A stretch of DNA of 64,000 nucleotides from Streptomyces stelliscabiei (lineage in GTDB: Bacteria; Actinomycetota; Actinomycetes; Streptomycetales; Streptomycetaceae): the NCBI RefSeq assembly GCF_014873495.1, contig NZ_JADBGF010000001.1, forward strand, positions 4,278,001-4,342,000, written 5' to 3'. The first letter of the stretch is position 1, and the number at the start of each line of letters is the position of its first letter. Positions 51,440 to 61,900 of the stretch are shown here, piece by piece. A program made the position numbers and the translations under genes. Below the pieces are notes generated by a model. That model made no database searches. It was not told the origin of the DNA and was given only the letters and a program-made list of their open reading frames with translations.

Positions 51440-52558
51440 TCACCTCTCCAAGAAGGTGAACAAGGCCTCCCACCTGTCCAGGATCTCCTCCGTCCCGTAC
51501 CGCCGGATGTTCTCCCTCGCCCTGTCGCCCATCCCGTTCCGCAAGGCCTTGTCGGTCATCAACAGGTCCAGCTTGCGGGCCAGTTCACCGGTGTTGCCGG
51601 GGGAGACGAGGAGGCCGTCCTCGCCGTCGCGGACGATCTCGTGGACGCCGGGGGCGCAGTCGAAGGCCACGCAGGGCACGCCCATCGCCATGGCCTCCAT
51701 CAGGGCGAGGGGGAAGCCCTCGCCCCGGGAGGACAGCGCGAAGACCGAGCCGGCGCGCAGGGCCCCGGGGACGTCGTTCGTCCGGCCCATCCAGGACACC
51801 GACTCGTCGAGGCCGAGTGCCGTGCACTGCTTGCGGAGCAGTTCCTCGTCCTCGCCGGAGCCGTACACGAGCAGGGTCCAGTCGGGGTGGCGGGGCGCCA
51901 CCTCGGCCCAGGTGTCGAGGAGCATGTCGACACCCTTCTCGTCGCTGAGCCGGCCGATGCTGACCACGGCCTTCGCGGTGCGCGGCGAGGGCACCTCCGG
52001 CAGCCAGGGCACGGCGTTGGGCAGGTAGGAGGCGTTGTTGAGGCCCTCGCCGATCCACAGGTCGGCGTCCTCGCGGGTGAGGACGAGCATCCGGTCCACG
52101 TCCCGGTAGTGCGTCAGCACGCGCCGGAAGCGGGAGGAGCGCCGGGCGGTCTCGAAGGACTCGTGGCTCATTCCGATGACGGTCAGCCCGCTGGTGTCGG
52201 CGAGCTTCACCCACTCCATCGCCCACACCTGGGTCACGATGACGACCGCGCCGGGCCGCGCGGCCCGGAAGAGACCGGTGAGCACGGCCGCCCTGTCCCG
52301 CTTGCTCGCCTCCCGCGCCCGGCCGGGGGGCGGCGGCTGGCCGTCGTAGAGCCTGGTGGTGGGGTACGGAAGGGCGCCGAGGTCGTGCGGGTCCTCGGGG
52401 GTGGTGATCCCGACGACGTGGACGCGGTGTCCGCGCCCGGTCAGGAGGCGGGCCAGGTGGTGGGACCAGCTGGTCACGCCGCCCAGCTCGTCCACGCTGT
52501 TGGACACCAGGAAGACGTCCCGCGCCCCGGTCGCTCGTGCCTCGTCCGGCCCGGTCAC
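51440..52558 (-). CDS. family 4 glycosyltransferase
   Basis: 372 aa. I start at the GTG that overlaps the upstream stop (GTGA), with GGAGGCGGAA before it; a GTG four codons upstream is possible. GT-B fold: N-terminal VFLVSNSVDELGGVTSWSHHLARLL, C-terminal VVSIGRLSDEKGVDMLLDTW, YGSGEDEELLRK and the donor-binding SRGEGFPLALMEAMAMGVPCVAF. A retaining transferase, probably of a hexose, coupled to the large GT2/TagF gene upstream and convergent with the exporter. Confidence 0.9.
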   Translation of the reverse strand: MTGPDEARATGARDVFLVSNSVDELGGVTSWSHHLARLLTGRGHRVHVVGITTPEDPHDLGALPYPTTRLYDGQPPPPGRAREASKRDRAAVLTGLFRAARPGAVVIVTQVWAMEWVKLADTSGLTVIGMSHESFETARRSSRFRRVLTHYRDVDRMLVLTREDADLWIGEGLNNASYLPNAVPWLPEVPSPRTAKAVVSIGRLSDEKGVDMLLDTWAEVAPRHPDWTLLVYGSGEDEELLRKQCTALGLDESVSWMGRTNDVPGALRAGSVFALSSRGEGFPLALMEAMAMGVPCVAFDCAPGVHEIVRDGEDGLLVSPGNTGELARKLDLLMTDKALRNGMGDRARENIRRYGTEEILDRWEALFTFLER

Positions 52559-55476
52559 TTCCGCCTCCACTCGGAGAAGAACTGGTCGACGACGCTCTGC
52601 GCCGCCGTCCCCTTGTCGTACTCGCCGAAGTCGGCCGTGAACCGCTCGCGCGCGGCGGCGTACTTGAGCGTCTGGTCCTCCAGCGGCATGGACCGCAGGA
52701 CGGACGTCAGCTCGTCCTCCGTGCGCACGACCGGGCCCGGCGCCCGTTCCAGCAGGTCGAAGTAGGTGCCCCGGCCCTCGTGCACGTACTCCTCGTAGTC
52801 GTGGACGAGGAACAGCATCGGGCGGTCCAGGAGGGCGTAGTCGAACATCACCGACGAGTAGTCCGTGATCAGCGCGTCGGCGAGGGCGAGGACGGGGGTC
52901 ACGTCGTGGTGCGCCGAGACGTCGAGGACCCGGCCCCGGACCGACGGGGGGAGCACGACGTGGTTGAGGTAGTGGGCGCGGACGAGGAGGACGTACTCGT
53001 CACCGAAGGTGTCGGCGAAGCGCTCCACGTCGAAGGGGAGCTGGAAGCGGCGCTGGCCCTGGTGGCGGAAGGTGGGGGCGTAGAGCAGGATCTTCCGGTC
53101 CGCCGGGATGCCCAACTCGGCCGCCAGCGGCGGGCGTTCGGAGGGCGGCCGGGTCCCCCGGGCCCGTACGAGGGCGTCGTTGCGGGGATAGCCCACCCGC
53201 AGCAGCACCTTCTCCCGCAGCCGGAAGGCCTTCGCCAGGGTGCGGACGTCGTGCTCGGAGCGGATCAGGAAGTGGTCGAAGCGGTCGAGGGTGCGCTGCT
53301 GTTCGGCCTGCTCGGCCCGGGTCTTGAGCTTCCAGCCGGGCTCGTCGAAGCCCATCCGCTTGAGGGCGGAGCCGTGCCAGGTCTGCAGGTAGGTCGTGCC
53401 GGGGCGCTTGGTCAGCTTCAGCGGGAAGCTCTGGTTGTCGACCCAGAACGCGGCGCGGGCCAGCGCCCGCAGATACGGCAGGGACCAGCGGCGGACGAGG
53501 GTCGCGTCGGCGGGGAAGCCCTCCGGGCGGCCGGTGTAGGACCACACCGCCTCGAAGTCGAGACCCTGGCGGCGCATCTCCTCGTAGATCGCCCGGGGGC
53601 TGTCGCTGTACTGCCGGCCGAGGTGGCTCTCGAACACCACCAGGCGCCTGCGCGGCGGCATCCGCCGGAACACCTCGTGGTAGAGGCGGATCTTGGTGTC
53701 TCCGGAGGTGGCCTTCGTGCGCAGCGTCTTGGCCCTGCGGTAGCCCGACTTGGCGAGCCGGCCGGGCGTGCCCCGCAGGCCCCGGGTGACGAGGGCGTTG
53801 GCCTTCTTGTCGGGGACCAGCCGGAAGGCGAGGTGGCCGCGGGCGGAGATCTGCGGCTCGATCCGGTCGGCGACCAGCCGGGTCAGGCGCGGGCGGACCG
53901 GCAACGCGCCGGTGACGAGGCCCGGTTCGGCGGCGGTGAGCCGGCTGGTGGTGCGCTCGCCGTCGACGTCCAGGTGGAGGCGTACGTCCCAGACGGCGTC
54001 CACGATGCCGAGCGGGCGCAGCGTCCTCGCGATGTCGGCGGTCGCCTCCCAGGTGAGGTACGGGCCCTCGTGCCGGACGGCCGCCACCGGCACCCGGAAG
54101 GTCTGGAAGCGCACGCCGGGGCGGCGGGCGTAGAACTCCAGCTCGGCGGTGAGCCGCGCGCCGGGCGGCACGATCCCGAGGGGGTTGGTGAGGCGCCCGG
54201 CGAGACGGATGCCGCCTCCGCCCGGCGCGTCCTGCTCGTACCGGGTCAGCTCGTTGCGCAGGAACAGCCTGCCCACCGGGCGGGAGTGGTAGCCGAGTTC
54301 GGTGACGTCCAGGACCCGGCGCGCGAGCCGCCCCTCCTCCCCCGGGGCGTCCAGGTGCTCGGCGCACCAGTAGATCCGCCCGTCCCGCTCGACGAGGGGC
54401 GCGGAGACCTTGTCGCGGTTGGTGAGGGTGTCCACGGCGGGCAGCAGGTTGTCCCAGTCGCCCCCGCGCATCAGGAAGGCGCAGATGGCGTGGATGGGTT
54501 CGACCTCGTCGTACGCGGCCGGGTCGATCGACGTCAGATAGGCGCGGGCCAGCCCGGCGAACTCCTGGCGGTAGGCCGCGTCCCGGAAGGGCAGGTCCCG
54601 CAGATGCAGCACCAGGTCGTGCTTGAGGAACTTGACGTCCTTGCGGCACTTCAGCTCCCGCAGGCCCTTGTCGGCGAGGAGCCGGTCCACCCGGCGGTGG
54701 ATCTCCATGCGGTGCGCGAAGTTGGCGATCTCGGCCCGCCGGTTGCTGATCGAGGCCGCCGACGTCCCGGTGATCTGGACGACGTTCCAGTCGTAGACGC
54801 GGTTGGGGATCAGGGTGATCCGGCGGGCGGCCGTGTACGCCTGGGCGGAGAAGAAGAGGTCCTCGTAGTGGATGCCGACGGGGAACAGCAGGCCCTGGTC
54901 GACCAGGAAGTCACGGCGGTAGCACTTGTTGGTGGACAGGGTGTCGTAGACCAGCAGGTCGGGCAGCTCGGCGACCGAGTCGAGGGTACGGGTGCGGGCG
55001 TACAGCCACGGGTACCACCTGACCTCCTTGCGGGTGCGCGTGTCCACGTGGACGCGGACGCACAGGCCGGAGACGAGGTCGGCGCCGGTGGTCTCGGCGG
55101 CCTCCAGCATGTTCCGGCAGGCGTCGCGCTCCAGGACGTCGTCGCTGTCGAGGAAGAGGACGTACTCGCCGTGGGTCTCCTGGATGCCCCGGTTGCGGGG
55201 GGCGCCGCAGCCGCCGCTGTTCTCGGGCAGCCGGTACGCCCGTACGCGGCCCGGGTGCTCGGCGGCGAGGCGGGTGGCGACCTCGTACGAGGCGTCCGTG
55301 CTGTGGTCGTCGACGATCACGACCTCGACGCTCCGCAGCGTCTGCCCCAGCACCGAGCGGACGGCCGTGGGCAGCCTGGCCTCGTCGTTGTAGACGATCA
55401 CGACGACGGACATCGCGGGTCGCCGGTCCACGTCCATGCCCCTGCCCACGTCCACGTCCACGCGCACCCCATTCAT
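52555..55476 (-). CDS. large GT2 glycosyltransferase / TagF-like fusion with central beta-rich module
   Basis: About 973 aa; start uncertain among ATGs at 55476, 55437 and 55413, the last at the conserved MSVVVIVYNDEARLPTAV. GT-A domain to about residue 240 (VDDHSTDAS, LDSDDVLE, NSGGCGAPRN); a beta-rich module (about 330-540) like that of the 41582-43174 protein; and a C-terminal TagF-type domain (about 600-970) with LQTWHGSALKRMG, GYPRNDAL, YAPTFRHQGQR, RAHYLNH and TDYSSVMFDYALLDRPML. All expected His residues are present, so this copy looks fully catalytic. Coupled to the downstream GT4 gene. Confidence 0.85.
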   Translation of the reverse strand: MNGVRVDVDVGRGMDVDRRPAMSVVVIVYNDEARLPTAVRSVLGQTLRSVEVVIVDDHSTDASYEVATRLAAEHPGRVRAYRLPENSGGCGAPRNRGIQETHGEYVLFLDSDDVLERDACRNMLEAAETTGADLVSGLCVRVHVDTRTRKEVRWYPWLYARTRTLDSVAELPDLLVYDTLSTNKCYRRDFLVDQGLLFPVGIHYEDLFFSAQAYTAARRITLIPNRVYDWNVVQITGTSAASISNRRAEIANFAHRMEIHRRVDRLLADKGLRELKCRKDVKFLKHDLVLHLRDLPFRDAAYRQEFAGLARAYLTSIDPAAYDEVEPIHAICAFLMRGGDWDNLLPAVDTLTNRDKVSAPLVERDGRIYWCAEHLDAPGEEGRLARRVLDVTELGYHSRPVGRLFLRNELTRYEQDAPGGGGIRLAGRLTNPLGIVPPGARLTAELEFYARRPGVRFQTFRVPVAAVRHEGPYLTWEATADIARTLRPLGIVDAVWDVRLHLDVDGERTTSRLTAAEPGLVTGALPVRPRLTRLVADRIEPQISARGHLAFRLVPDKKANALVTRGLRGTPGRLAKSGYRRAKTLRTKATSGDTKIRLYHEVFRRMPPRRRLVVFESHLGRQYSDSPRAIYEEMRRQGLDFEAVWSYTGRPEGFPADATLVRRWSLPYLRALARAAFWVDNQSFPLKLTKRPGTTYLQTWHGSALKRMGFDEPGWKLKTRAEQAEQQRTLDRFDHFLIRSEHDVRTLAKAFRLREKVLLRVGYPRNDALVRARGTRPPSERPPLAAELGIPADRKILLYAPTFRHQGQRRFQLPFDVERFADTFGDEYVLLVRAHYLNHVVLPPSVRGRVLDVSAHHDVTPVLALADALITDYSSVMFDYALLDRPMLFLVHDYEEYVHEGRGTYFDLLERAPGPVVRTEDELTSVLRSMPLEDQTLKYAAARERFTADFGEYDKGTAAQSVVDQFFSEWRRK

Positions 55477-55633
55477 CCCGTTTTCACCGGTTTCTCTCCC
55501 CTCTATAGACCGTGGTGCGGTTGAGGGCCACTTGGGTAGATGTCCCCGTCGGTGCACGGGTTGCCTCATCCGCCTCCGCCGCGGCCGTGCCGCGATACGC
55601 TCCGGACAGAGGTTGAGCGGAGGGGGGCGGTCG

Positions 55634-56677
55634 ATGCGCGGGGTGGTACCTGAGCCGCTGCGGGTGGAGGATCCGCGGGAGATCGCCGGGTATCCGCTGT
55701 ACGCCCGGATCGGTGAGGGCGGCATGGGCACCGTCTATCTCTCCCGCAGCCGGGGCGGCCAGCCGGTCGCGCTGAAACTGGTCCGCCCGGAGTACGCCGC
55801 CGCCCCCGCCTTCCGTGAGCGGTTCGCCCGCGAGGTGGCCGCCGGACGCCGTGTCTCCGGCTACCACCTGGTGCCGATCGTCGACCACGACGCCGGGGCG
55901 GAGCGGCCCTGGCTCGCCACCCACTACGTACCGGGCGTCCCCCTCGGCCAGGCCCTGGAGACCCACGGCCCGCTCCCCGTGCCCACCGTCCTGCAGCTGC
56001 TGGCCTGCGCCGCGTACGCGCTGGACGCCGTGCACACCGCCGGGGTGATCCACCGCGACGTCAAGCCCGCCAACCTGCTGCTCGCGGCGGACGGGCCCTG
56101 GCTGCTCGACTTCGGCATCGCGCGGGCGGCGGGCGCGGCCACCCTCACCACCGCCGGACGCCTCATCGGCACCCCGCGCTACATGTCCCCCGAGCACGCC
56201 CTCGGACGCCGGGTGACCTCCGCGTCGGACGTCTTCGCGCTCGGCCTGATCGCGGCGGTCGCCGCCACCGGAAGCCACCCGTACGGCCGAGGCAATCCGC
56301 TGGCCATCGCGACCCGCATCGCCGCCACCGATGTCGCCCCGCCCGCCCTGACCGGCATCGACCGGCCCCTCCTCGACATCGTGCGCCGCTGCCTCACCGC
56401 CGACCCGGCGTCCCGGCCCTCCGCCGCCGCCCTCGCCGAGCACTGCGCGGGAGCGGCCCGCCGGGACGTGCGCGACTTCACGGGCTGGCTCCCGGCCCCG
56501 GTCGCCACCTCGGTGGCCATCATCGAGACCGCCTTCCGCGCGCTGTCGTTGACGGAGGCCCCGACGGCCCCGACCCCCCACATCTCGGAGGCCCCGACGG
56601 CCCGCCGCCTGCCACCGACGGCACCGATCACGATGCGGGACGAGGAGTGGCGGCGCCGGGTCCGCCGGGAGCCGTGA
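55634..56677 (+). CDS. soluble Ser/Thr protein kinase
   Basis: 347 aa from an ATG with AGGGGGG upstream; the longer frame runs into the divergent glycosyltransferase region. Kinase domain (about 20-270): GEGGMG (27-32), Lys in QPVALKLV, HRDVKPANLL, LDFGIAR, GTPRYMSPE. A following DFTGWLPAPVAT stretch is shared with the next kinase, then a Pro/Thr tail with no membrane helix. It and the next gene are tandem paralogues, one cytosolic and one membrane-anchored. Confidence 0.9.
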   Translation: MRGVVPEPLRVEDPREIAGYPLYARIGEGGMGTVYLSRSRGGQPVALKLVRPEYAAAPAFRERFAREVAAGRRVSGYHLVPIVDHDAGAERPWLATHYVPGVPLGQALETHGPLPVPTVLQLLACAAYALDAVHTAGVIHRDVKPANLLLAADGPWLLDFGIARAAGAATLTTAGRLIGTPRYMSPEHALGRRVTSASDVFALGLIAAVAATGSHPYGRGNPLAIATRIAATDVAPPALTGIDRPLLDIVRRCLTADPASRPSAAALAEHCAGAARRDVRDFTGWLPAPVATSVAIIETAFRALSLTEAPTAPTPHISEAPTARRLPPTAPITMRDEEWRRRVRREP

Positions 56678-56714
56678 GTCGGGTGCGTTGTCGGGTGCGG
56701 GTGGTTCGTGGTTG

Positions 56715-56777
56715 CTCGCGCAGTTCCCCGCGCCCCTGAAAGCCCAGGCTTCTCAGGGGCGCGGGGAACTGCGCGAG
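56715..56777. repeat. 25-base perfect inverted repeat (dispersed element pair)
   Basis: CTCGCGCAGTTCCCCGCGCC... at 56715-56739 is the exact reverse complement of 56753-56777, with a 13-base loop. It is two facing copies of the dispersed intergenic element and lies 38 bases after the kinase stop, so as RNA it could act as a terminator. Confidence 0.85.
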
Positions 56778-56954
56778 AAGCCTCACCGGGGCCGCGGCCG
56801 CCGACGAACCGGCATCCCCGAGCCATGGGGCGCCCACATTTCCCCGGGAACCGCAACACCCACCCCAAGTGTCATAAGTGCCGTATAAGCTTCGGACCGC
56901 TTCAAGTGCCCAGGCACGGCACAGGAGTTCGGCACCGCACCGGGGGAGGCTCCC

Positions 56955-58853
56955 ATCAGCAGCACCACTGGCGACATCCTGAGCCCGCTGGGACCGCAGG
57001 ACCCGAGAGAGACCGCCGGATACCACCTGCACGCCCGTATCGGCGAGGGCGGCATGGGCACGGTCTACCTGTCGCACACCCGCGGCGGCCAGCCCGTCGC
57101 CCTGAAGGTCATCCGCCGCGAGTACGGCCAGGACGCCGACTTCCGCCGCCGCTTCGAGCAGGAGGTCCAGGCGGCCAGGCGCGTGCAGGGCTACCACATC
57201 GTCCCGGTCGTCGACCACGACACCACCGGCGAACTCCCCTGGCTGGCCTCCGCGTTCATCGCGGGCATCCCCCTGCACGACGCCCTGGTCGGCTTCGGGC
57301 CGCTGCCCCTGCCCGCCGTGTTCCAGCTCGTCGGCTGCGCGGCCCGTGCCCTGACCTCCATCCACGCGGCCGGCGTCATCCACCGCGACCTCAAGCCCAG
57401 CAACATCCTGCTGGGCTCCCAGGGCCCGTACGTGATCGACTTCGGCATCGCCCGCGCCGCCGACGCCACCCATCTGACCCAGTCCGGCGGCCTGATCGGC
57501 ACCCCGCAGTACATGTCGCCGGAGCACGCCCTCGGCGAGCAGGTCACCCCGGCCACCGACGTCTTCTCGCTGGGCCTGATCGCCGCCGTCGCGGCCACCG
57601 GACGCCACCCGTACGGCGACGGCGGCGCCATCACCATCGCCGCGCAGATCGCCAACACCGCCCAGCGGCCACCGCGGCTCGACGGGTACGACGAGCGGTT
57701 GCGCCCCCTGCTGGAGCGCTGCCTGACCGCCGACCCGGCCGCCCGCACCGGCACCGAGGAACTGGCCGCGCTCTGCCAGGAGTCGGCGGGCCGCGGCCTC
57801 AGCGACTTCACCGGCTGGCTCCCGGCCCCGCTCACCGCCGAGATCGCCCGCCGCGAGCAGTCGGTCCAGACCCCGACGCAGCCGTCGACGCCCCAGATGC
57901 CGGCCGCTCCCCCGGCCGCCGCTCCGACGACGGCCCCGGCGGCCCCGCCCCACGCCCCGGCGGCCCACGCCCAGGGCACCACGCAGGGCGCGCCCCAGCA
58001 GGCCCCGGCACCGCCGCCGACCGGCTTCGGCCCGGCACCCCAGGGCCCGGCACCCACTCCCGGCTACGGCTACCCGCCCCCGGCCACGGACACCTACAAC
58101 CTCACCCCGCAGGGCACCGCCCCGGCCCCGGCCCCGGCGCCGCCCAAAAAGAGCCGCCGCGGCCTCAAGGCGGCCCTGATCGCCCTGGTGTTCCTCGTCG
58201 TGGCCGGATCGGGCGCGGCAGCCGCGGTGTACGTGCTCGGCGGGAAGGACGACGCCAACTCCTCGGCGAACGGCACCAAGGACACCGGCGGAGGCGGCAC
58301 CAAGGACGACACGAAGGACGACAAGGCCACCGCGGCACCGAGCCCGACCGAGTCCGACACCGGCTCCGGAGGCCAGGACACCCAGGACGACGGCACCGAC
58401 CCCACCGGGTCCACCACCGACGTGCCCGCGAACGCCACGTACACGGTGCTCTTCGAGGACAAGACGCTGAACGTGCTGAGCCCCGTCAGTCTGGCGAACA
58501 CCTATGTGGACTTCGACGTCCCCAAGGTCGACCCGTCCAACTACATGTCCGTCGACGTACAGGAGTTCTCCGCCAGCTCCACGGATCTCACGTTCACCCG
58601 GCCCATGGGCAAGGCCGCCGGCACCACGCCCGAGGAGTGCCTGGCGGGCGCGGAGCAGAACCCGTTCACCCAGACGCTGAGCGGTGATGTCATCAACCGG
58701 GACGACCAGATCGTCAAGGGCGACCACCTCTGCACGGTCACCGGCGAAGGAAACCTCGCGATGTGGACGATCACCGAGGTCGAGGCCCCCAGCGACGTGG
58801 ACTACCTGCCCAACCTGAAGGGCACGATCACCGTCTGGGAGATCGCGCGCTGA
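56955..58853 (+). CDS. membrane Ser/Thr kinase with apparent ATC start codon
   Basis: 632 aa if it starts at ATC 56955. The in-frame stop at 56886 and the first ATG at 57054 bracket a region without ATG, GTG or TTG. The 57054 Met is the Met of the GEGGMG nucleotide loop, so starting there would destroy the kinase. GGGGGAGG lies five bases before ATC AGC AGC. Domains: kinase (about 23-275; GEGGMG 30-35, VALKVI, HRDLKPSN, IDFGIAR, GTPQYMSPE), DFTGWLPAPLTAE, a Pro/Ala linker, a membrane helix near 400-420 and a Thr/Asp-rich linker leading to an outer domain of about 150 residues. Either a rare AUC start or an ATG-to-ATC change. Confidence 0.82.
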   Translation: MSSTTGDILSPLGPQDPRETAGYHLHARIGEGGMGTVYLSHTRGGQPVALKVIRREYGQDADFRRRFEQEVQAARRVQGYHIVPVVDHDTTGELPWLASAFIAGIPLHDALVGFGPLPLPAVFQLVGCAARALTSIHAAGVIHRDLKPSNILLGSQGPYVIDFGIARAADATHLTQSGGLIGTPQYMSPEHALGEQVTPATDVFSLGLIAAVAATGRHPYGDGGAITIAAQIANTAQRPPRLDGYDERLRPLLERCLTADPAARTGTEELAALCQESAGRGLSDFTGWLPAPLTAEIARREQSVQTPTQPSTPQMPAAPPAAAPTTAPAAPPHAPAAHAQGTTQGAPQQAPAPPPTGFGPAPQGPAPTPGYGYPPPATDTYNLTPQGTAPAPAPAPPKKSRRGLKAALIALVFLVVAGSGAAAAVYVLGGKDDANSSANGTKDTGGGGTKDDTKDDKATAAPSPTESDTGSGGQDTQDDGTDPTGSTTDVPANATYTVLFEDKTLNVLSPVSLANTYVDFDVPKVDPSNYMSVDVQEFSASSTDLTFTRPMGKAAGTTPEECLAGAEQNPFTQTLSGDVINRDDQIVKGDHLCTVTGEGNLAMWTITEVEAPSDVDYLPNLKGTITVWEIAR

Positions 58854-58864
58854 CGGCACGGCAC

Positions 58865-58920
58865 GGTACGACGGGAAGGGGGCGCCCCACCGCTGTGGGG
58901 CGCCCCCTTCCCGTCGTACC
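58865..58920. terminator. bidirectional terminator between kinase and gdh
   Basis: Perfect 25-base stem (58865-58889 with 58896-58920) and a six-base loop. It sits between converging genes, 12 bases after the kinase stop and just before the glutamate dehydrogenase stop. Confidence 0.9.
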
Positions 58921-58922
58921 GC

Positions 58923-61900
58923 CTACGCGTGGCTGCGCAGCAGCGTCCTCATCGTCCGCATCGCCACCGACAGGTTGGCGAGGTCGAACGCGTCGGAGGT
59001 CTGGATCTCCTCCAGGGTCGTGCGCGCCCGGCCGAGCAGTGCCGCGTTCTTCTGTTCCCACACCTTGAAGCGCTGCTCGGGGGTGGAGGAGCCGTTGCCC
59101 GCGGAGAGGACCTCGGCGGTGAGGGACGCGTGGGCCGCGTACAGGTCCTCACGGATCGCCGCGCGGGCCATGGACTGCCAGCGGTCGGCACGCGGCAGCT
59201 CGATGATGCGGTCCATCAGCTGGGTGATGCTCAGCCGGTCGGCGAGGTCGTAGTACACCTCGGCGACCTCCATCGGCGCCCGGCCGACCCGGTCCGCGAC
59301 GGCGACGATGTCGAGCGTCGGGAAGGCCGAGGAGAAGCCCGCGACCCGCGTGGCCAGCTCCTCCGGGACCCCCGCGCCCGTCAGCTCGTCGTAGATCTCC
59401 TGGTACCACTCCAGGTCCGCGCCGCGCAGCAGCTTGGGCAGCTCGCCCCAGACCAGATGGACGCCCTCGGAGAAGAACGCGATGGTCTCGCTGAGCTGGA
59501 GCGGCTGCGGCCGGTTGTTGAGCAGCCAGCGCGTGCCGCGCTCGACGAGGCGGCGGGAGTGCAGCCGGATCCGGGTCTGGACGGCCGCGTCGACCGTGTT
59601 GTCCAGGCCCTCGACGGCGTCCCACACCTCGCCCGACCCGAAGATCGCGCGGGACGCGGTCTGCGCCCGGACGATCTCCTCCAGCGAGGCCCCGGTCTCC
59701 TCCCGCAGCCGGTGCAGGAAGCTCGTACCGCCCGTGTTGACCGTGTCGTTGACCAGCAGGGTCGTGATGATCTCGCGGCTCAGCGGGTGGCTGTCGATGT
59801 GCTCGGGGAACCGCTCGCCCAGCGCGGCCGGGAAGTACGCGTGCAGCAGCTTGCGCAGGTAGGCGTCGTCGGGCAGCTCGGTGTGCAGCAGTTCCTCGGC
59901 GACGGTGATCTTCGTGTAGGCGAGGAGGACGGCCGTCTCGGGGCCGGTGAGGCCCTGCCCGGTGTTGAGGCGCTCGCGGATCTGCCGGTCGGTGGGCAGG
60001 AATTCGAGCGCCCGGTCGAGGTGGCCCTCCCTGACGAGGTGGCGCATGAAGCGCTGCTGGGCGTGGAGCATGTCCGGGGACTGGGCGAGGGCGTTGGCGA
60101 TCGCCGTGTTCTGCGAGTAGTTGTTGCGCAGGACGAGGTGGCCGACCTCGTCGGTCATCTCGGCGAGCAGCTTGTTGCGCTGCTTGACCGTCATGTCGCC
60201 GTCGCGGACCAGGCCGTTGAGCAGGATCTTGATGTTCACCTCGTGGTCGGAGGTGTCCACGCCCGCGCTGTTGTCGATGGCGTCGGTGTTGACCCGCCCG
60301 CCGGTCTGCGCGAACTCGATCCGGCCCAGCTGGGTCAGGCCGAGGTTGCCGCCCTCGCCGACGACCTGGACCCTGAGGTCCCGCCCGTCGACCCGGATGG
60401 CGTCGTTGGCCTTGTCGCCGACGTCTGCGTGCGACTCGGTCGAGGCCTTCACGTACGTGCCGATGCCGCCGTTCCACAGCAGGTCGACCGGCGCCTTGAG
60501 GATCGCCTTCATCAGGTCGGCCGGGGTCATCTTGGCGACCTTGTCCTCGATGCCGAGGACGTCCCGGATGTGGCCGTTGATCGGGATCGCCTTGGCGGTG
60601 CGCGGGAAGACGCCGCCGCCGGTGGAGATCAGATCGGTGTCGTAGTCGGCCCAGCTGGAGCGGGGCAGCTCGAAGACCCGGCGGCGCTCGGCGTAGGAGG
60701 TGGCCGCGTCGGGGCTGGGGTCGATGAAGATGTGCCGGTGGTCGAAGGCGGCGACGAGGCGGATGTGCTCGCTGAGCAGCATGCCGTTGCCGAACACGTC
60801 ACCGGACATGTCACCGATGCCGACGACCGTGAAGTCCTCGGACTGCGTGTCGACGCCCACGTCCCGGAAGTGCCGCTTGACCGACTCCCAGGCTCCGCGG
60901 GCGGTGATACCCATGCCCTTGTGGTCGTAGCCGGCCGAGCCGCCGGAGGCGAAGGCGTCCCCGAGCCAGAAGTTGTAGCTCTCGGCGACCTGGTTGGCGA
61001 TGTCGGAGAAGGTCGCGGTGCCCTTGTCGGCGGCGACGACGAGATAGGTGTCGTCCTCGTCGTGCCGGACGACGTCCGACGGCGGGACGACCTCGCCCGC
61101 GACCATGTTGTCGGTGATGTCGAGCAGCGCGGAGATGAAGGTCTTGTAGCTGCGGATGCCCTCGGCGAGCCAGGCGTCCCGGTCCACCGACGGGTCGGGC
61201 AGCTGCTTGGCGACGAAGCCGCCCTTGGCGCCGACGGGCACGATGACGGTGTTCTTGACCATCTGCGCCTTGACCAGGCCCAGGATCTCGGTGCGGAAGT
61301 CCTCGCGCCGGTCCGACCAGCGCAGCCCGCCGCGGGCGACCTTGCCGAACCTGAGGTGCACGCCCTCGACGCGCGGCGAGTACACCCAGATCTCGTACGC
61401 CGGACGCGGGGCCGGCAGATCGGGGATGGCCTGCGGGTCGAACTTCATGGAGACGTAGTCGTGCGGCCTGCCGCCGGCCGCCTCCTGGAAGAAGTTGGTG
61501 CGCAGCGTCGCCTTGATGACGGTCAGGAACGACCGCAGGATGCGGTCCTCGTCGAGGCTCGCCACCTGGTCGAGCGCCGCGTCGACCTCTTCGAGGAGCG
61601 CGTCGACGATCTCCCGCCCGGCCCGCTGCCGGTCCGGCGACATCCGCGCCTCGAACAGCGATACGAGCAACCGGGTGGTGTGGACGTTGTTGCGGAGGGT
61701 GTCCTCCATGTAGTCCTGGCTGAACGTGGACCCGGCCTGCCGCAGGTACTTGGCGTACGCGCGCAGCACCATGGCCTGCCGCCAGGTCAGGCCCGCGCTC
61801 AGCACGAGCGCGTTGAACCCGTCGTTCTCGGCCTGCCCGGTCCAGGTGGCGGCGAAGGCCTCCTGCACCCGCTCCCGGGCGTCGTCCCCGGCGTAGTCCA

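Noticed and set aside
57054..58853. Kinase starting at the first ATG (57054)
   Set aside because: It would begin inside the GEGGMG loop, removing the first nucleotide-binding strand; the upstream ribosome site and paralogue support 56955.
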